Shown: positions 7,505-16,515, counted from the stretch's first letter. The stretch is 64,000 nucleotides of DNA from Cellvibrio sp. KY-YJ-3 (GCF_008806955.1 NZ_CP031727.1:1116001-1180000); one strand, 5' to 3'. A program made the numbers and translations. Notes: generated by a model from the letters alone, not told the origin.

Positions 7505-9022
7505 ATGCTGGTGACGACCTATAAAAAGCTACAGCAGTGGCAGACAACACGAGAGCAACCACCAGTGACTGACTATTGCCTTCAACAGCCTACTCGTCGC
7601 ACCTTTCTTGGCTTGACCCTTGCGGGCCTCGCCGGGTCGGCAACATTAACCAGCCTATCGGCTTGCAGTCGCCAAACTGCGCCTGCCGCTTTCTCCATCG
7701 ATGCCTGGCGCAAGGCCGAAGCCATTCGCGCGCAGGTTGTTGCCCCGGTATTTCCCGAGCGCAGCTTTGATGTGCGCGACTTTGGCGCCAAAGCCGATGG
7801 CAAACACAACAATACCCAGGCCTTTGCAGCCGCTATCAAAGCCTGCCATGACGCTGGCGGCGGCAAAGTTGTTGTTGCCGGGGGTGATTACCTGAGCGGC
7901 CCGATTCACCTGTTATCCAACATTAACCTGCATGTGGCCGAAGGCGCGCGCATTCTGTTTATCACTGACCCCAGCGCCTATTTACCTGCGGTATTTACCC
8001 GCTGGGAAGGCATGGAGTTAATGGGGTATTCGCCGCTCATTTATGCCTATGGCCAAACCAATATTGCGATTACCGGCAAGGGTGTGCTGGATGGCCAAGC
8101 TAACCGCACTACTTGGTGGCCCTGGAAAGGTGGCGCCTGGAAAGGCGGTACCGACTGGAGCATGCCCGGAGTTCCCACCCAGGATGCTGCACGCGATAAG
8201 TTGATGCAGGACATGGAAAACGGCGTGCCCGTTGCCGAGCGCATGTATGCCGATGGTGCTTATTTGCGCCCGCCTTTTATCCAACCCTACGCCTGTAAAA
8301 ATGTATTGATTGAAGGTGTAACCATCACCAATGCGCCCTTCTGGTTACTCAACCCGGTGCTCTGTGAAAACGTCACAGTGGATGGCGTGAATTGCATTAG
8401 TCACGGCCCCAACTCGGACGGCTGCGACCCGGAATCCTGCAAAAATGTCGTGATCAAAAACTGCTTGTTTGATACCGGTGATGATTGCATCGCCATTAAA
8501 TCCGGCCGCAATGCCGATGGCCGTCGCTTGAACACGCCCACCGAAAATATTGTGATCAGCCACTGCAAAATGCGTGAAGGTCACGGCGGTGTGGTGATTG
8601 GCAGTGAAATTTCTGGCGGTGTGCGCAATGTATTTGTCGAGCACTGTGAAATGAGCAGCCCGAATCTGGATCGCGGCATTCGCATTAAAACCAATTCCGT
8701 GCGCGGCGGCGTAATCGAAAACTTTTTTATCCGCGACATCACCATCGGTGAAGTTACTACCGCAATTGTTATCGACTTCGATTATGAAGAAGGTGATGCC
8801 GGTAAATTCACACCCACCGTGCGCAATATCGACATCCGCGATTTGCACTGCGAGAACGCCAAACATGTGTTCCAGGTGCGTGGTTACAAACGCTCGCCCA
8901 TTCAAAATTTGCATCTTACTAACTGCCATTTCAAACAGGTGGGTGATATTGGCATTTTGGAGCAGCTGGAAAACTTCTCTGCGGTGAACGTCACTATTAA
9001 AGGTGCAGAATTTAAGGTGTGA
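7505..9022 (+). CDS. Glycoside hydrolase family 28 polygalacturonase, Tat-type lipoprotein
   Basis: A 505-residue GH28 enzyme hydrolysing alpha-1,4-galacturonosyl bonds of pectin. The right-handed beta-helix carries all the hallmark residues: NSD with Asp305, GDD with Asp326 and Asp327, GHG with His360, and RIK at 393-395. The N-terminus has a twin-arginine motif, TRRTFLGL, a hydrophobic stretch and the lipobox LSAC, so the protein should be exported folded and lipid-anchored at the cell surface or periplasm. The ATG at 7505 has a weak AGG site; a GTG at 7565 would give a shorter, more usual Tat n-region and remains possible. It faces uxaA across shared operators and precedes a TonB-dependent receptor gene. 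Confidence 0.93.
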   Translation: MLVTTYKKLQQWQTTREQPPVTDYCLQQPTRRTFLGLTLAGLAGSATLTSLSACSRQTAPAAFSIDAWRKAEAIRAQVVAPVFPERSFDVRDFGAKADGKHNNTQAFAAAIKACHDAGGGKVVVAGGDYLSGPIHLLSNINLHVAEGARILFITDPSAYLPAVFTRWEGMELMGYSPLIYAYGQTNIAITGKGVLDGQANRTTWWPWKGGAWKGGTDWSMPGVPTQDAARDKLMQDMENGVPVAERMYADGAYLRPPFIQPYACKNVLIEGVTITNAPFWLLNPVLCENVTVDGVNCISHGPNSDGCDPESCKNVVIKNCLFDTGDDCIAIKSGRNADGRRLNTPTENIVISHCKMREGHGGVVIGSEISGGVRNVFVEHCEMSSPNLDRGIRIKTNSVRGGVIENFFIRDITIGEVTTAIVIDFDYEEGDAGKFTPTVRNIDIRDLHCENAKHVFQVRGYKRSPIQNLHLTNCHFKQVGDIGILEQLENFSAVNVTIKGAEFKV

Positions 9023-9085
9023 TCAGTAATTGGTGGCGAATAGATATTTTTTAAATAACCCGAAACTGCACATAACAATTTAATT

Positions 9086-9118
9086 GGTCTTTTTAAGTAT
9101 TAATAAATTTGAAAGACC
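9086..9118. repeat. Hairpin 1 upstream of the first TonB receptor gene
   Basis: GGTCTTT (9086-9092) pairs with AAAGACC (9112-9118), enclosing an AT-rich 19-base loop. It lies between the GH28 stop and the receptor start and abuts hairpin 2 with one base between. There is no T-run after it, so it does not look like a terminator for the GH28 gene. Confidence 0.5.
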
Positions 9119-9119
9119 A

Positions 9120-9150
9120 GCTATCTGCCAAGCTTGAATTGGCAGATAGC
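9120..9150. repeat. Hairpin 2 upstream of the first TonB receptor gene
   Basis: A perfect 12-bp stem, GCTATCTGCCAA (9120-9131) with TTGGCAGATAGC (9139-9150), around a 7-base loop. Neither side has a terminator-like T-run. It ends 150 bases before the receptor start codon, and could be a leader RNA element, a processing site or a large operator. Confidence 0.65.
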
Positions 9151-9217
9151 AAAACGGTTCCAAATATAAGCAGATGTCGCGCTTGTAGGCGTAAAGTTCT
9201 GTGATGTTTGTGAAAAC

Positions 9218-9250
9218 TGCCAACACTGCAATTAGCAATCGATGTTGGCA
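9218..9250. repeat. Hairpin 3 upstream of the first TonB receptor gene
   Basis: TGCCAACA (9218-9225) pairs with TGTTGGCA (9243-9250); a smaller TGC/GCA stem can form inside. Hairpins 2 and 3 share the arms CTGCCAA and TTGGCA. It ends 50 bases before the ATG at 9301, so it would lie in the 5' untranslated region if transcription begins upstream. Confidence 0.5.
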
Positions 9251-9300
9251 ATGCTCGCTAGCTCAATGTATTTAATCACAATAAAAGATGGGGAATAGCT

Positions 9301-12009
9301 ATGAGAAAATTTACACTCAATCCAATCGTGTTAGCCATGGCGGTCAGCGCCATGCCTGCCGCTACTTTCGCACAAGAACTGGAAGAGGTTCTTGTTACTG
9401 GTAGCTATGCACAGAGCTTGAAAAATGCGCTGAATGTAAAGCGTGAATCAACCGGTATTGTTGATTCGGTTTTTGCTGAAGATGTGGGCAAATTTCCAGA
9501 TCAAAACCTTGCTGAATCACTGGGTCGTATCCCTGGTGTAGCGATTGAACAAGACGACGGTGAAGGTCGTTCTATTACTGTGCGTGGTCTGGGCGATGCG
9601 TACACCATGGTTACCGTAAACGGTATGCCTTCGCAGTCACTTGCTGCCGGTTCAGGCGGCGTGCGCACCAGTCGTGCGTTCGACTTTAACGTATTTGCTT
9701 CTGAATTATTTAGCCGTTTGGATGTGTACAAATCCACCTCTGGTGAACTGGAAGATGGTTCTCTCGGTGCAACCGTAGGTTTACGTACTGCACGCCCATT
9801 TGACTATGACGAGTTTGCAGCGGCGGCAAACGTAGAAGCGGGTTATTACGACGGTTCGGGCAGTGTAAAGCCACGCTTGTCTGGTTTGGTTAGTGTTAGT
9901 AACGACACTATGGGCTTTTTGGCGTCAGTAGCCTACTCCCAGAAAGAAGCGCCATTGACGGGTGCAGAGTCTGGTCGGTGGAACGCCCAATCTGGTTCCA
10001 ACAGATTAATTTGCCCTGCTGGTGTGTGCGGCGATGATGCCACTTTGGTGCGCTCATCTTGGCACCCGCGTATTGCGCGTTATGCGGATAAAACGAATGA
10101 TCAGGATCGTTTGGGTGTTACTTCCAGTTTCCAATGGCAAATTGCCGATGAAACTTTGCTAAGCATTGATGGCCTTTACTCTAAAATCGACGTGACTCGC
10201 GATGAGCCATTTATGCAGGCCATTTCCTTGGCGCGCAATGACGCAACTGGTATGCGCCAGATGAGTGTTGTTGACTATGTGGTTGATTCCAACATGACCT
10301 TGGTATCTGCCGAAGTGACAGATGCTGACTTCCGTTCGGAAGCATTCCGTGCTGACTGGAGCTCTGAGTTTAACCAGCTGTCTCTGGATCTGAAGCATGA
10401 ATTCTCGGATAAATTCCGCATGAATGTGCTTGCTGGTATGACCGAATCGCAGTTAGATAACCGCGAAGTGACAGTTATCTATGAACACTTCAGCAGTAAC
10501 GATTCACGTGATTACGTCACCTATGCTGACTCCAGCGATAGCTTCAGCTGGGACTATTCGAATATGAAGTCACCGGTTCTCAGCTATAGCTTCGATACTA
10601 CCAATCCAGCTAACTGGGAATTCTCCGAGTATCGTGATCGTATCTATGATGCGACCTCGGATACCGATATGGCGCGTATCGATTTTGCTTATGATTTGGC
10701 GGATGGTTACACCGCGAAATTTGGTGCAACCCAAAAATCTTACGGCTATCAAATCACTGAATCACGCGCCGACAGAACTTTTGCACAGGCAGATGTAGCT
10801 AATGGCGGCGCCAATGATGGTAATGCATGCGGCATCACTGCAGCCGTAGATGCTAGCGATGGCTATTTACAAACTGCTGGCGGCCAATCTTTCTTCTATC
10901 CTAACTTTAATCGTAGAACTGAATTTCAGGATTCAGGTTGCTGGGCTTATGCACCACAGGCAGGGAATACCCGCGATGTAGAAGAAGAAGTATTTGGTTA
11001 CTTTGCGCAAATTGACGTTGATACTGAGCTATTTGGTAACCGCTTCCGCGGTAATATTGGTGTACGTGAAGCTGAAACAGATTTGCGTGCAGAAGGTATT
11101 ACGGTTGTTGATGGTGTAGTGACGCCAGTGGTTGTTAAACATAGCTACAGCGATACTTTGCCGTCCTTGTCTTTGGCTTACAACCTGACTGAAGATCTGG
11201 TATTGCGCGGTGCTGCAGCGAAAGTATTGGCGCGTCCTGAATTGACCGACTTGAACCCAGGCGGCTCTATTACAATTTTTGGTGATCCAAAAGTAAGTTA
11301 CGGTAACCCTCTGATCGAACCATTCCGTGCTGACTCTTTCGATTTGGGCTTGGAGTGGTACTACTCTGATAACGCGCTGGCTGGTGTCACCCTGTTCCAA
11401 AAAGATGTTGAGTCATTCCCGACATCAGAAACAACAGATGTGCCATGGTCGCAACTTGGTTTGCCGGATAGTTTGCTGGGGGCGCAAGTGGATACCCTGC
11501 GTAACGAAACCTTTGAGGTTAGCCGCAAAATTAATGGCGGCGGCGGTAACATCCAAGGTGCAGAGTTTGGTTGGCAGCAACAACTGTCATTCTTGCCGGG
11601 TCCAGATTGGGTGCGCGGTTTTGGTTTCCAAGCTAACTACACCTTGGTTGACGAAGCTGAGTTGGATAGCGGCTCACCAATGAGAAACGTATCAAAAGAC
11701 TCTTACAATTTTACCCTTTACTGGGAAGGTGAGAAGTTCCAGGCGCGTATCAGCAATTCTTATCGTGGCGAGTACTACAGCAATACCGCATCAGGCGCGA
11801 GCGAGTGGCAAACTCGTGTAGTGGATGACAGTAACTACGTAGGTGTTTCTGCTAGTTACGATGTAACTGATCAACTGAAAATTACCTTCAAAGGCGTAAA
11901 CATTACGGACGAGTCCAAACATGAATACGAAACTGAAGGCGTTGCACGTTTAGTACTTGACCACTCTGCAGGTGCAAGCTACTTCGTTGGTGCAAGCTAC
12001 AAGTTTTAA
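9301..12009 (+). CDS. TonB-dependent receptor (pectic oligosaccharide uptake, inferred)
   Basis: A 902-residue outer-membrane receptor. A signal peptide (MRKFTLNPIVLAMAVSAMPA to TFAQ) is followed by LEEVLVTGSYAQSLKNAL, a TonB-box-like start. The plug domain (about 45-165) carries GKFPDQNLAESLGRIPGVAI and ITVRGLG, the pattern of the large sugar-type receptors of Xanthomonas, Caulobacter and Cellvibrio. The rest is a 22-strand-type barrel ending in an aromatic C-terminal residue (GASYKF), as required for outer-membrane insertion. It stands between the GH28 gene and the DUF4861-GH105 gene and just upstream of kduI and kduD, so galacturonide import is the likely role; the ligand itself is inferred. 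Confidence 0.92.
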   Translation: MRKFTLNPIVLAMAVSAMPAATFAQELEEVLVTGSYAQSLKNALNVKRESTGIVDSVFAEDVGKFPDQNLAESLGRIPGVAIEQDDGEGRSITVRGLGDAYTMVTVNGMPSQSLAAGSGGVRTSRAFDFNVFASELFSRLDVYKSTSGELEDGSLGATVGLRTARPFDYDEFAAAANVEAGYYDGSGSVKPRLSGLVSVSNDTMGFLASVAYSQKEAPLTGAESGRWNAQSGSNRLICPAGVCGDDATLVRSSWHPRIARYADKTNDQDRLGVTSSFQWQIADETLLSIDGLYSKIDVTRDEPFMQAISLARNDATGMRQMSVVDYVVDSNMTLVSAEVTDADFRSEAFRADWSSEFNQLSLDLKHEFSDKFRMNVLAGMTESQLDNREVTVIYEHFSSNDSRDYVTYADSSDSFSWDYSNMKSPVLSYSFDTTNPANWEFSEYRDRIYDATSDTDMARIDFAYDLADGYTAKFGATQKSYGYQITESRADRTFAQADVANGGANDGNACGITAAVDASDGYLQTAGGQSFFYPNFNRRTEFQDSGCWAYAPQAGNTRDVEEEVFGYFAQIDVDTELFGNRFRGNIGVREAETDLRAEGITVVDGVVTPVVVKHSYSDTLPSLSLAYNLTEDLVLRGAAAKVLARPELTDLNPGGSITIFGDPKVSYGNPLIEPFRADSFDLGLEWYYSDNALAGVTLFQKDVESFPTSETTDVPWSQLGLPDSLLGAQVDTLRNETFEVSRKINGGGGNIQGAEFGWQQQLSFLPGPDWVRGFGFQANYTLVDEAELDSGSPMRNVSKDSYNFTLYWEGEKFQARISNSYRGEYYSNTASGASEWQTRVVDDSNYVGVSASYDVTDQLKITFKGVNITDESKHEYETEGVARLVLDHSAGASYFVGASYKF

Positions 12010-12031
12010 TTAATCATCGATGCAGTACCAC

Positions 12032-12057
12032 AGGGATGCCAGGCAACTGGCATCCCT
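12032..12057 (+). terminator. Strong hairpin after the first TonB receptor gene
   Basis: AGGGATGCCAG (12032-12042) and CTGGCATCCCT (12047-12057) form an 11-bp perfect stem capped by a GCAA tetraloop, 23 bases after the receptor stop. Only a short ATTTA tail follows, so termination may be partial. It would lower expression of the next gene or stabilise the receptor mRNA. Confidence 0.65.
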
Positions 12058-12114
12058 ATTTAGTTATCGGCGGTAGGATTTTTTATCGCGGATAATCAAA
12101 TAAAACGATTGAAT

Positions 12115-12135
12115 TCGTGATGTAAAAAATCACGA
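12115..12135. repeat. Inverted repeat before the DUF4861-GH105 gene
   Basis: TCGTGAT (12115-12121) and ATCACGA (12129-12135) form a 7-bp stem with an A-rich loop. It lies immediately before the first ATG of the next frame (12140), which would place that ATG next to a hairpin; this favours the GTG at 12164, which has its own ribosome site. Confidence 0.4.
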
Positions 12136-12163
12136 CTTAATGACGCGACAAGAGGTGAACCAC

Positions 12164-14692
12164 GTGAGTTTATTGTTAAACAGCCACCCGTTCCGCAAAA
12201 GCCTATTGAGTAAAACAATGGTGGGCGGATTTATCCTGGCAGCAATCAGCGGATGCTCCCCGGAACAAGCCAGCGAACAACAAACCAGTGCTGCAGCACC
12301 TGTGCAAGACAAGGCAGCGCAATATCAAGTAGCGACTGCAGAAATTAGTAACGCCAATGATTTTGCCTTGGCGCAAGAGCCAATTTATTTTTCATTTTAT
12401 GATTTGGGTATCGATGCCAGCGACGCCGCAAAACTGGCGGTGCTGATGGGCGATCAACCCCAAGTCTCACAAACCGTCGATACCGATGGTGATGGCGCGC
12501 TGGACAGCTTGTTATTAGCGGCCGATTTTGCGCCCGCCGAGCGCAAAAATTTTATTATTTCCACCGATCCTGCCATTGCCAAACCCGCGCTGAAAAAACA
12601 AACCCAGGCGGAAATTTCCATCAAAGAAGGTGGTGAGTGGAATGGTAAAGTTTACGAAGGCGGCACCTTTAAAAATGTGGATAGCGTAAATCCACCGCCA
12701 CAATATACCGACCACTCCTATTGGATTCGCTACGAAGGTCCTGGCATAGAATCGGACAAAGTGGCTTATAGGGTGTATCTGGATTGGCGCAACGGGTTTG
12801 ATATTTTTGGTAAAAAAGTTAACGACGTGGTGTTGCAAAAGGTCGGCCTGGATGGCTACGACTCCTACCATGAAAATGCCGACTGGGGTGTGGATGTATT
12901 AAAAGTTGGCAAGTCACTCGGCATGGGTGGTTTTGGTTTTTGGAACGGAAAAAATGTGGAGCTGGTATCACAAACCGACAGCCGCTCCGCCACCATCACT
13001 AATAATGGCGATATTTATTCCGGTTTTAAAATTAATTACAACGGCTGGCAAGTTAACAATCAAAAACTTGATATGACCGCGCATTTTGCGATGACTGCTG
13101 GCAGCCGTTTGGTGAAAGTCAACCTGAGTAAAACCGAGCGTTTGCCGAATATGGCAATAGGTTTGGTGAAACACCCGGGCACTAGCTTATTGCAAGGTAA
13201 TGAGCATGTCAGCGGTTACGCCTGGACTTACGTTGCCAGTTGGGGCAAACAAAGTTTAAGCGGTGCCGATGATCATTTGGGCATGGCAATTATTTTCCGT
13301 CGCGATGATCGCGCGGAACAAACACAAGACGAAACCTCTTATGTCTCCGTGATGAAAGATAAAGGTGGCCAATTGGAATATTACTTCCTCGCCGCTTGGG
13401 AGCATGAGCTGGACGGCGTAAAAACCGAAGCCGATTTTAAAGCCTATCTGGATCGCGAAGTATTGCGTTTAACCAAAGAACCGCGTGTGCGTTTTGAATC
13501 TGCACTTAGCGCCGAGGCCAAAAAAGTCCCGTTGACTGCGGAGACTGCTTTGAAATGGACTAAAGCCTTGGCCGACTCCGAACTGGAACGTAAAACCCTG
13601 AATTATCACTATCAAGGTTGGGATGAAAATCGTCGTCGCCCCGCCAAATTTGAATACGATATTGCGGGCTTGCAAATTATGGCGCTGCAAGCGCTGAATG
13701 AAGTTAGCCCCGATACACGCTATGCCGAGGCTGCCGAAAAAGTCACCGGCAGTTTTGTAGCAGACGATGGCAAGATCCACACCTTCGAGCCGGATTTATT
13801 CAGCATCGACTTAACCAAACCAGGCGATGTGTTAATCCTGTTAGAGCAGCGCACCGGCGCGGAAAAATATCGCAAAGCGGTAGATTTTTTGCGTGAAAAT
13901 TTAAAGCGTCACCCGCGCACCAGTGGTGGCGCTTTTTGGCATCGTGTTACCTACCCGAATCAATTATGGTTGGATGGCGTATACATGGGCATGCCCTTCC
14001 TCGCACAATATGCGGCGACCTATGAAACCGGCGAACAACAACACGAAAGTTTTAAAGAAGCGGTGCATGAATTTGTGATTGCCCGCGAGCAGCTGCGCAA
14101 CCCGGAAACCGGTTTGTATTACCATGCGTGGGACGAATCCAAACAAGCGGATTGGGCCAATAAAGAAACGGGTCAAGCATCTCAATACTGGCTGCGCGGT
14201 TTGGGCTGGTACGCCATGGCGCTGGTGGATGTGCTGGATTATTTGCCGGAATCAGAAACAGAATTGCGTAAAACCCTGATTGATATTACGCAAGAATTGG
14301 CTGCTGACCTGTTACGCTATCAGGATGCAGAGACCGGCACCTGGTGGCAAATTCTGGATAAACCCGGTGCCATCGCCAACTATCGCGAATCCAGCGGCAG
14401 TGCGATGTTCACTTATTTTTACGCTAAAGCTCTTAATAAAGGTTATTTGCCCGAGTCCTATCGCGCGGCGACAATGAAAGCCTATGAAGGTTTGATCAAT
14501 GAATTTGTAACCCTGCACAAAGATGGCAAGATCAGCATGACCGATCAATGTCTGGTAGCAGGTTTAGGTTTTGGTCGCGACGGCAGTTACGATTACTATA
14601 TGACAGAGCGTATTTTTGCCAACGATGCCAAGGGCAATGGCCCATTTATTTTTGCCGGCGTCGAAATCTATAAATTACTTAAAAAACAATAA
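12164..14692 (+). CDS. DUF4861-GH105 fusion lipoprotein, probable unsaturated rhamnogalacturonyl/galacturonyl hydrolase
   Basis: A protein of 842 residues with two parts. After a lipoprotein signal (hydrophobic stretch to the lipobox AAISGC), residues of about 45-440 resemble DUF4861, with conserved stretches such as SYWIRYEGPGIESDKVAYRV. From about 455 to the end is an alpha/alpha-barrel like GH88/GH105 (YteR/YesR), seen in WHRVTYPNQLWLDGVYMGMP and YWLRGLGWYAMALVDVLDYL. Such enzymes hydrate and remove the unsaturated uronate left by pectate or rhamnogalacturonan lyases, yielding the KduI substrate. I prefer the GTG at 12164, which has AGAGG 8 bases upstream; an in-frame ATG at 12140 lacks one. 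The DUF4861 part may be a substrate-binding or second catalytic module; its activity is not known to me. Confidence 0.8.
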   Translation: MSLLLNSHPFRKSLLSKTMVGGFILAAISGCSPEQASEQQTSAAAPVQDKAAQYQVATAEISNANDFALAQEPIYFSFYDLGIDASDAAKLAVLMGDQPQVSQTVDTDGDGALDSLLLAADFAPAERKNFIISTDPAIAKPALKKQTQAEISIKEGGEWNGKVYEGGTFKNVDSVNPPPQYTDHSYWIRYEGPGIESDKVAYRVYLDWRNGFDIFGKKVNDVVLQKVGLDGYDSYHENADWGVDVLKVGKSLGMGGFGFWNGKNVELVSQTDSRSATITNNGDIYSGFKINYNGWQVNNQKLDMTAHFAMTAGSRLVKVNLSKTERLPNMAIGLVKHPGTSLLQGNEHVSGYAWTYVASWGKQSLSGADDHLGMAIIFRRDDRAEQTQDETSYVSVMKDKGGQLEYYFLAAWEHELDGVKTEADFKAYLDREVLRLTKEPRVRFESALSAEAKKVPLTAETALKWTKALADSELERKTLNYHYQGWDENRRRPAKFEYDIAGLQIMALQALNEVSPDTRYAEAAEKVTGSFVADDGKIHTFEPDLFSIDLTKPGDVLILLEQRTGAEKYRKAVDFLRENLKRHPRTSGGAFWHRVTYPNQLWLDGVYMGMPFLAQYAATYETGEQQHESFKEAVHEFVIAREQLRNPETGLYYHAWDESKQADWANKETGQASQYWLRGLGWYAMALVDVLDYLPESETELRKTLIDITQELAADLLRYQDAETGTWWQILDKPGAIANYRESSGSAMFTYFYAKALNKGYLPESYRAATMKAYEGLINEFVTLHKDGKISMTDQCLVAGLGFGRDGSYDYYMTERIFANDAKGNGPFIFAGVEIYKLLKKQ

Positions 14693-14698
14693 TTATCC

Positions 14699-14733
14699 GC
14701 GTTTGCCTGCATGTTATTAATGCAGGTAAACGC
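14699..14733 (+). repeat. Long hairpin between the GH105 gene and kduI
   Basis: GCGTTTGCCTGCAT (14699-14712) pairs with ATGCAGGTAAACGC (14720-14733), 14 bp with one G-U pair, around a 7-base loop. It begins 6 bases after the GH105 stop. The tail ATTGCTT is not a strong T-run, so the element may be a weak terminator or an mRNA stabiliser separating the lipoprotein gene from kduI-kduD. Confidence 0.6.
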
Positions 14734-14810
14734 ATTGCTTCTATAGAGTGGATTACCATCAACCTGTGTTGCGCCCAAGGCGCAGCAGCTGAGAGACAGA
14801 AGGTTTTATT

Positions 14811-15650
14811 ATGAAAGTATTAGAGGAACGTTTTGCAGTCCACCTGGATGACTACAAACATTACGACACTGAAAAGCTGCGTAAACATTTTTTAGTGGAG
14901 AATATTTTTACCGCCGACCAAGTGGAATTTACCTACACCCACTACGAGCGTTTGATGGTGGGCGGTGTTATGCCGGTGACTAAACCGGTGGTGCTGGAAA
15001 CCTACGATCAGCTCAAAATGGATTTCTTTTTGGCGCGCCGTGAGTTGGGTGCCATTAATATCGGTGGCAGCGGTAAAGTGTCGGTAGACGGCGAAGTCTA
15101 TGAAATTGGTACCAAAGAAGCGCTGTACATTGGTCGCGGTGCAAAAGACGTTATTTTTAGTAGCGATGACACAAATAATCCTGCCAAGTTTTATTTGAAT
15201 TCAACTCCCGCACACCAAACTTATCCTACTAAAAAAGTGAATAAGGAAAATAGCAAGGTTTTGCATATGGGCGCCGGTGATACTTGTAACGAGCGCGACA
15301 TTTATCAGCTGATGATTAATACCGTACTCGATACCTGCCAATTGCAAATGGGTATGACCGAATTAAAACCCGGCAGCATTTGGAACACTATGCCAATGCA
15401 CACACACAGCCGTCGGATGGAAGCCTATTTTTATTTCAACATTCCAGATACTCACGCGGTATGCCATTTTATGGGCCCAGCGGAAGAGACCCGTCATATT
15501 TGGGTTGGCAATGAACAAGCGGTAGTATCACCACCTTGGTCTATGCACTCTGGTGTGGGTACCGCAAATTACACCTTTATTTGGGGCATGGCCGGTGAAA
15601 ATATGGATTACACCGATATGGATTTCCATAAGCCCAGTGAATTGAAATAA
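14811..15650 (+). CDS. kduI: 5-keto 4-deoxyuronate isomerase
   Basis: KduI (279 residues) isomerises 5-keto-4-deoxyuronate to 2,5-diketo-3-deoxygluconate, the first cytoplasmic step for unsaturated galacturonate released from pectin. It is a two-cupin protein; NTMPMHTHSRRMEAYFYF contains the metal-binding His-x-His and Glu, and IGRGAKDVIFSS lies in the first half. Its length matches the family. AGAAGG precedes the ATG. It is followed 17 bases later by kduD, so the two form an operon ending at a clear terminator. Confidence is high from the diagnostic metal-binding motif and the neighbour. Confidence 0.96.
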   Translation: MKVLEERFAVHLDDYKHYDTEKLRKHFLVENIFTADQVEFTYTHYERLMVGGVMPVTKPVVLETYDQLKMDFFLARRELGAINIGGSGKVSVDGEVYEIGTKEALYIGRGAKDVIFSSDDTNNPAKFYLNSTPAHQTYPTKKVNKENSKVLHMGAGDTCNERDIYQLMINTVLDTCQLQMGMTELKPGSIWNTMPMHTHSRRMEAYFYFNIPDTHAVCHFMGPAEETRHIWVGNEQAVVSPPWSMHSGVGTANYTFIWGMAGENMDYTDMDFHKPSELK

Positions 15651-15667
15651 TTTTTTGAGAGAAAAAC

Positions 15668-16462
15668 ATGAACCATCCATTATTTGATTTAACCGGCAAA
15701 ATCGCGGTAGTCACTGGCGCAACCCACGGTTTGGGTATGGCCATGGCGAGCGGCTTGGCAAGTGCCGGCGCCACCTTGATTATTAACGGTAATTCCTCGC
15801 AGGAAAAAATCGACAACGCGGTTAATGAATATCGCGCTAAAGGTTTTAACGCATTTGGTTACAAATTTAACGTAACCAATGAGGATGAAGTGATTGCTGC
15901 TGTTGATCAAATCGAAGCTGACCACGGCCCGATTGATATTTTGATTAACAACGCCGGTATCATCAAACGTACACCGCTGTTGGAAATGACACTGGAAGAC
16001 TTTGAAGAAGTCATCAAAATCGATTTGACCGGTGTATTTACTATGACCCGCCCTGTTGCGCGCAAAATGGTTGAGCGTCGCCAAGGTAAAATTATTAACA
16101 TCTGTTCGATGATGAGTGAACTCGGCCGCAATTCGGTAGGCGCCTACGCCGCTGCCAAAGGCGGATTAAAAATGCTCACCAAAAATATGGCCACCGAATG
16201 GGCGAAATATAACGTGCAGGTAAATGGCATCGGCCCCGGTTATTTTGCTACCAGCCAAACCGAACCGATTCGCGTTGATGGTAATCCGTTTAACGACTTT
16301 ATTATCAGCCGCACACCCGCGGGCAAATGGGGTGACCCGGATGACCTGCAAGGCGCGACCATTTTCCTCGCTTCCAAAGCGAGCGATTTTGTCACCGGTC
16401 AAATCGTTTATGTAGACGGCGGTATCCTCGCTACTATTGGCAAGCCGAGTAACGAAGCTTAA
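15668..16462 (+). CDS. kduD: 2-keto-3-deoxy-D-gluconate 5-dehydrogenase
   Basis: A short-chain dehydrogenase of 264 residues that reduces 2,5-diketo-3-deoxygluconate to KDG with NADH. The cofactor loop VVTGATHGLGMAMA, the NNAG motif (INNAGIIKR) and the catalytic Tyr-x-x-x-Lys in YAAAK are all present, with a Ser about 14 residues before the Tyr. The C-terminal IVYVDGGILATIG matches KduD. GAGAG lies before the ATG. It is 17 bases downstream of kduI and completes the branch from unsaturated uronates to KDG, which KdgK (at 719-1660) then phosphorylates. Confidence 0.95.
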   Translation: MNHPLFDLTGKIAVVTGATHGLGMAMASGLASAGATLIINGNSSQEKIDNAVNEYRAKGFNAFGYKFNVTNEDEVIAAVDQIEADHGPIDILINNAGIIKRTPLLEMTLEDFEEVIKIDLTGVFTMTRPVARKMVERRQGKIINICSMMSELGRNSVGAYAAAKGGLKMLTKNMATEWAKYNVQVNGIGPGYFATSQTEPIRVDGNPFNDFIISRTPAGKWGDPDDLQGATIFLASKASDFVTGQIVYVDGGILATIGKPSNEA

Positions 16463-16473
16463 CTCTTTTAACA

Positions 16474-16507
16474 AAACCAGAATGAATTACCCCTTTCATT
16501 CTGGTTT
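16474..16507. terminator. Bidirectional hairpin after kduD
   Basis: AAACCAGAATGAA (16474-16486) and TTCATTCTGGTTT (16495-16507) form a 13-bp perfect stem with an 8-base loop. T residues at the 3' arm on both strands make it usable in either direction. It begins 12 bases after the kduD stop. Confidence 0.75.
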
Positions 16508-16515
16508 CTCCCGCA

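Noticed and set aside
12140-12163. ATG at 12140 as the start of the DUF4861-GH105 gene
   Set aside because: No ribosome site and it abuts an inverted repeat; the GTG at 12164 has AGAGG at proper spacing. It is still possible.
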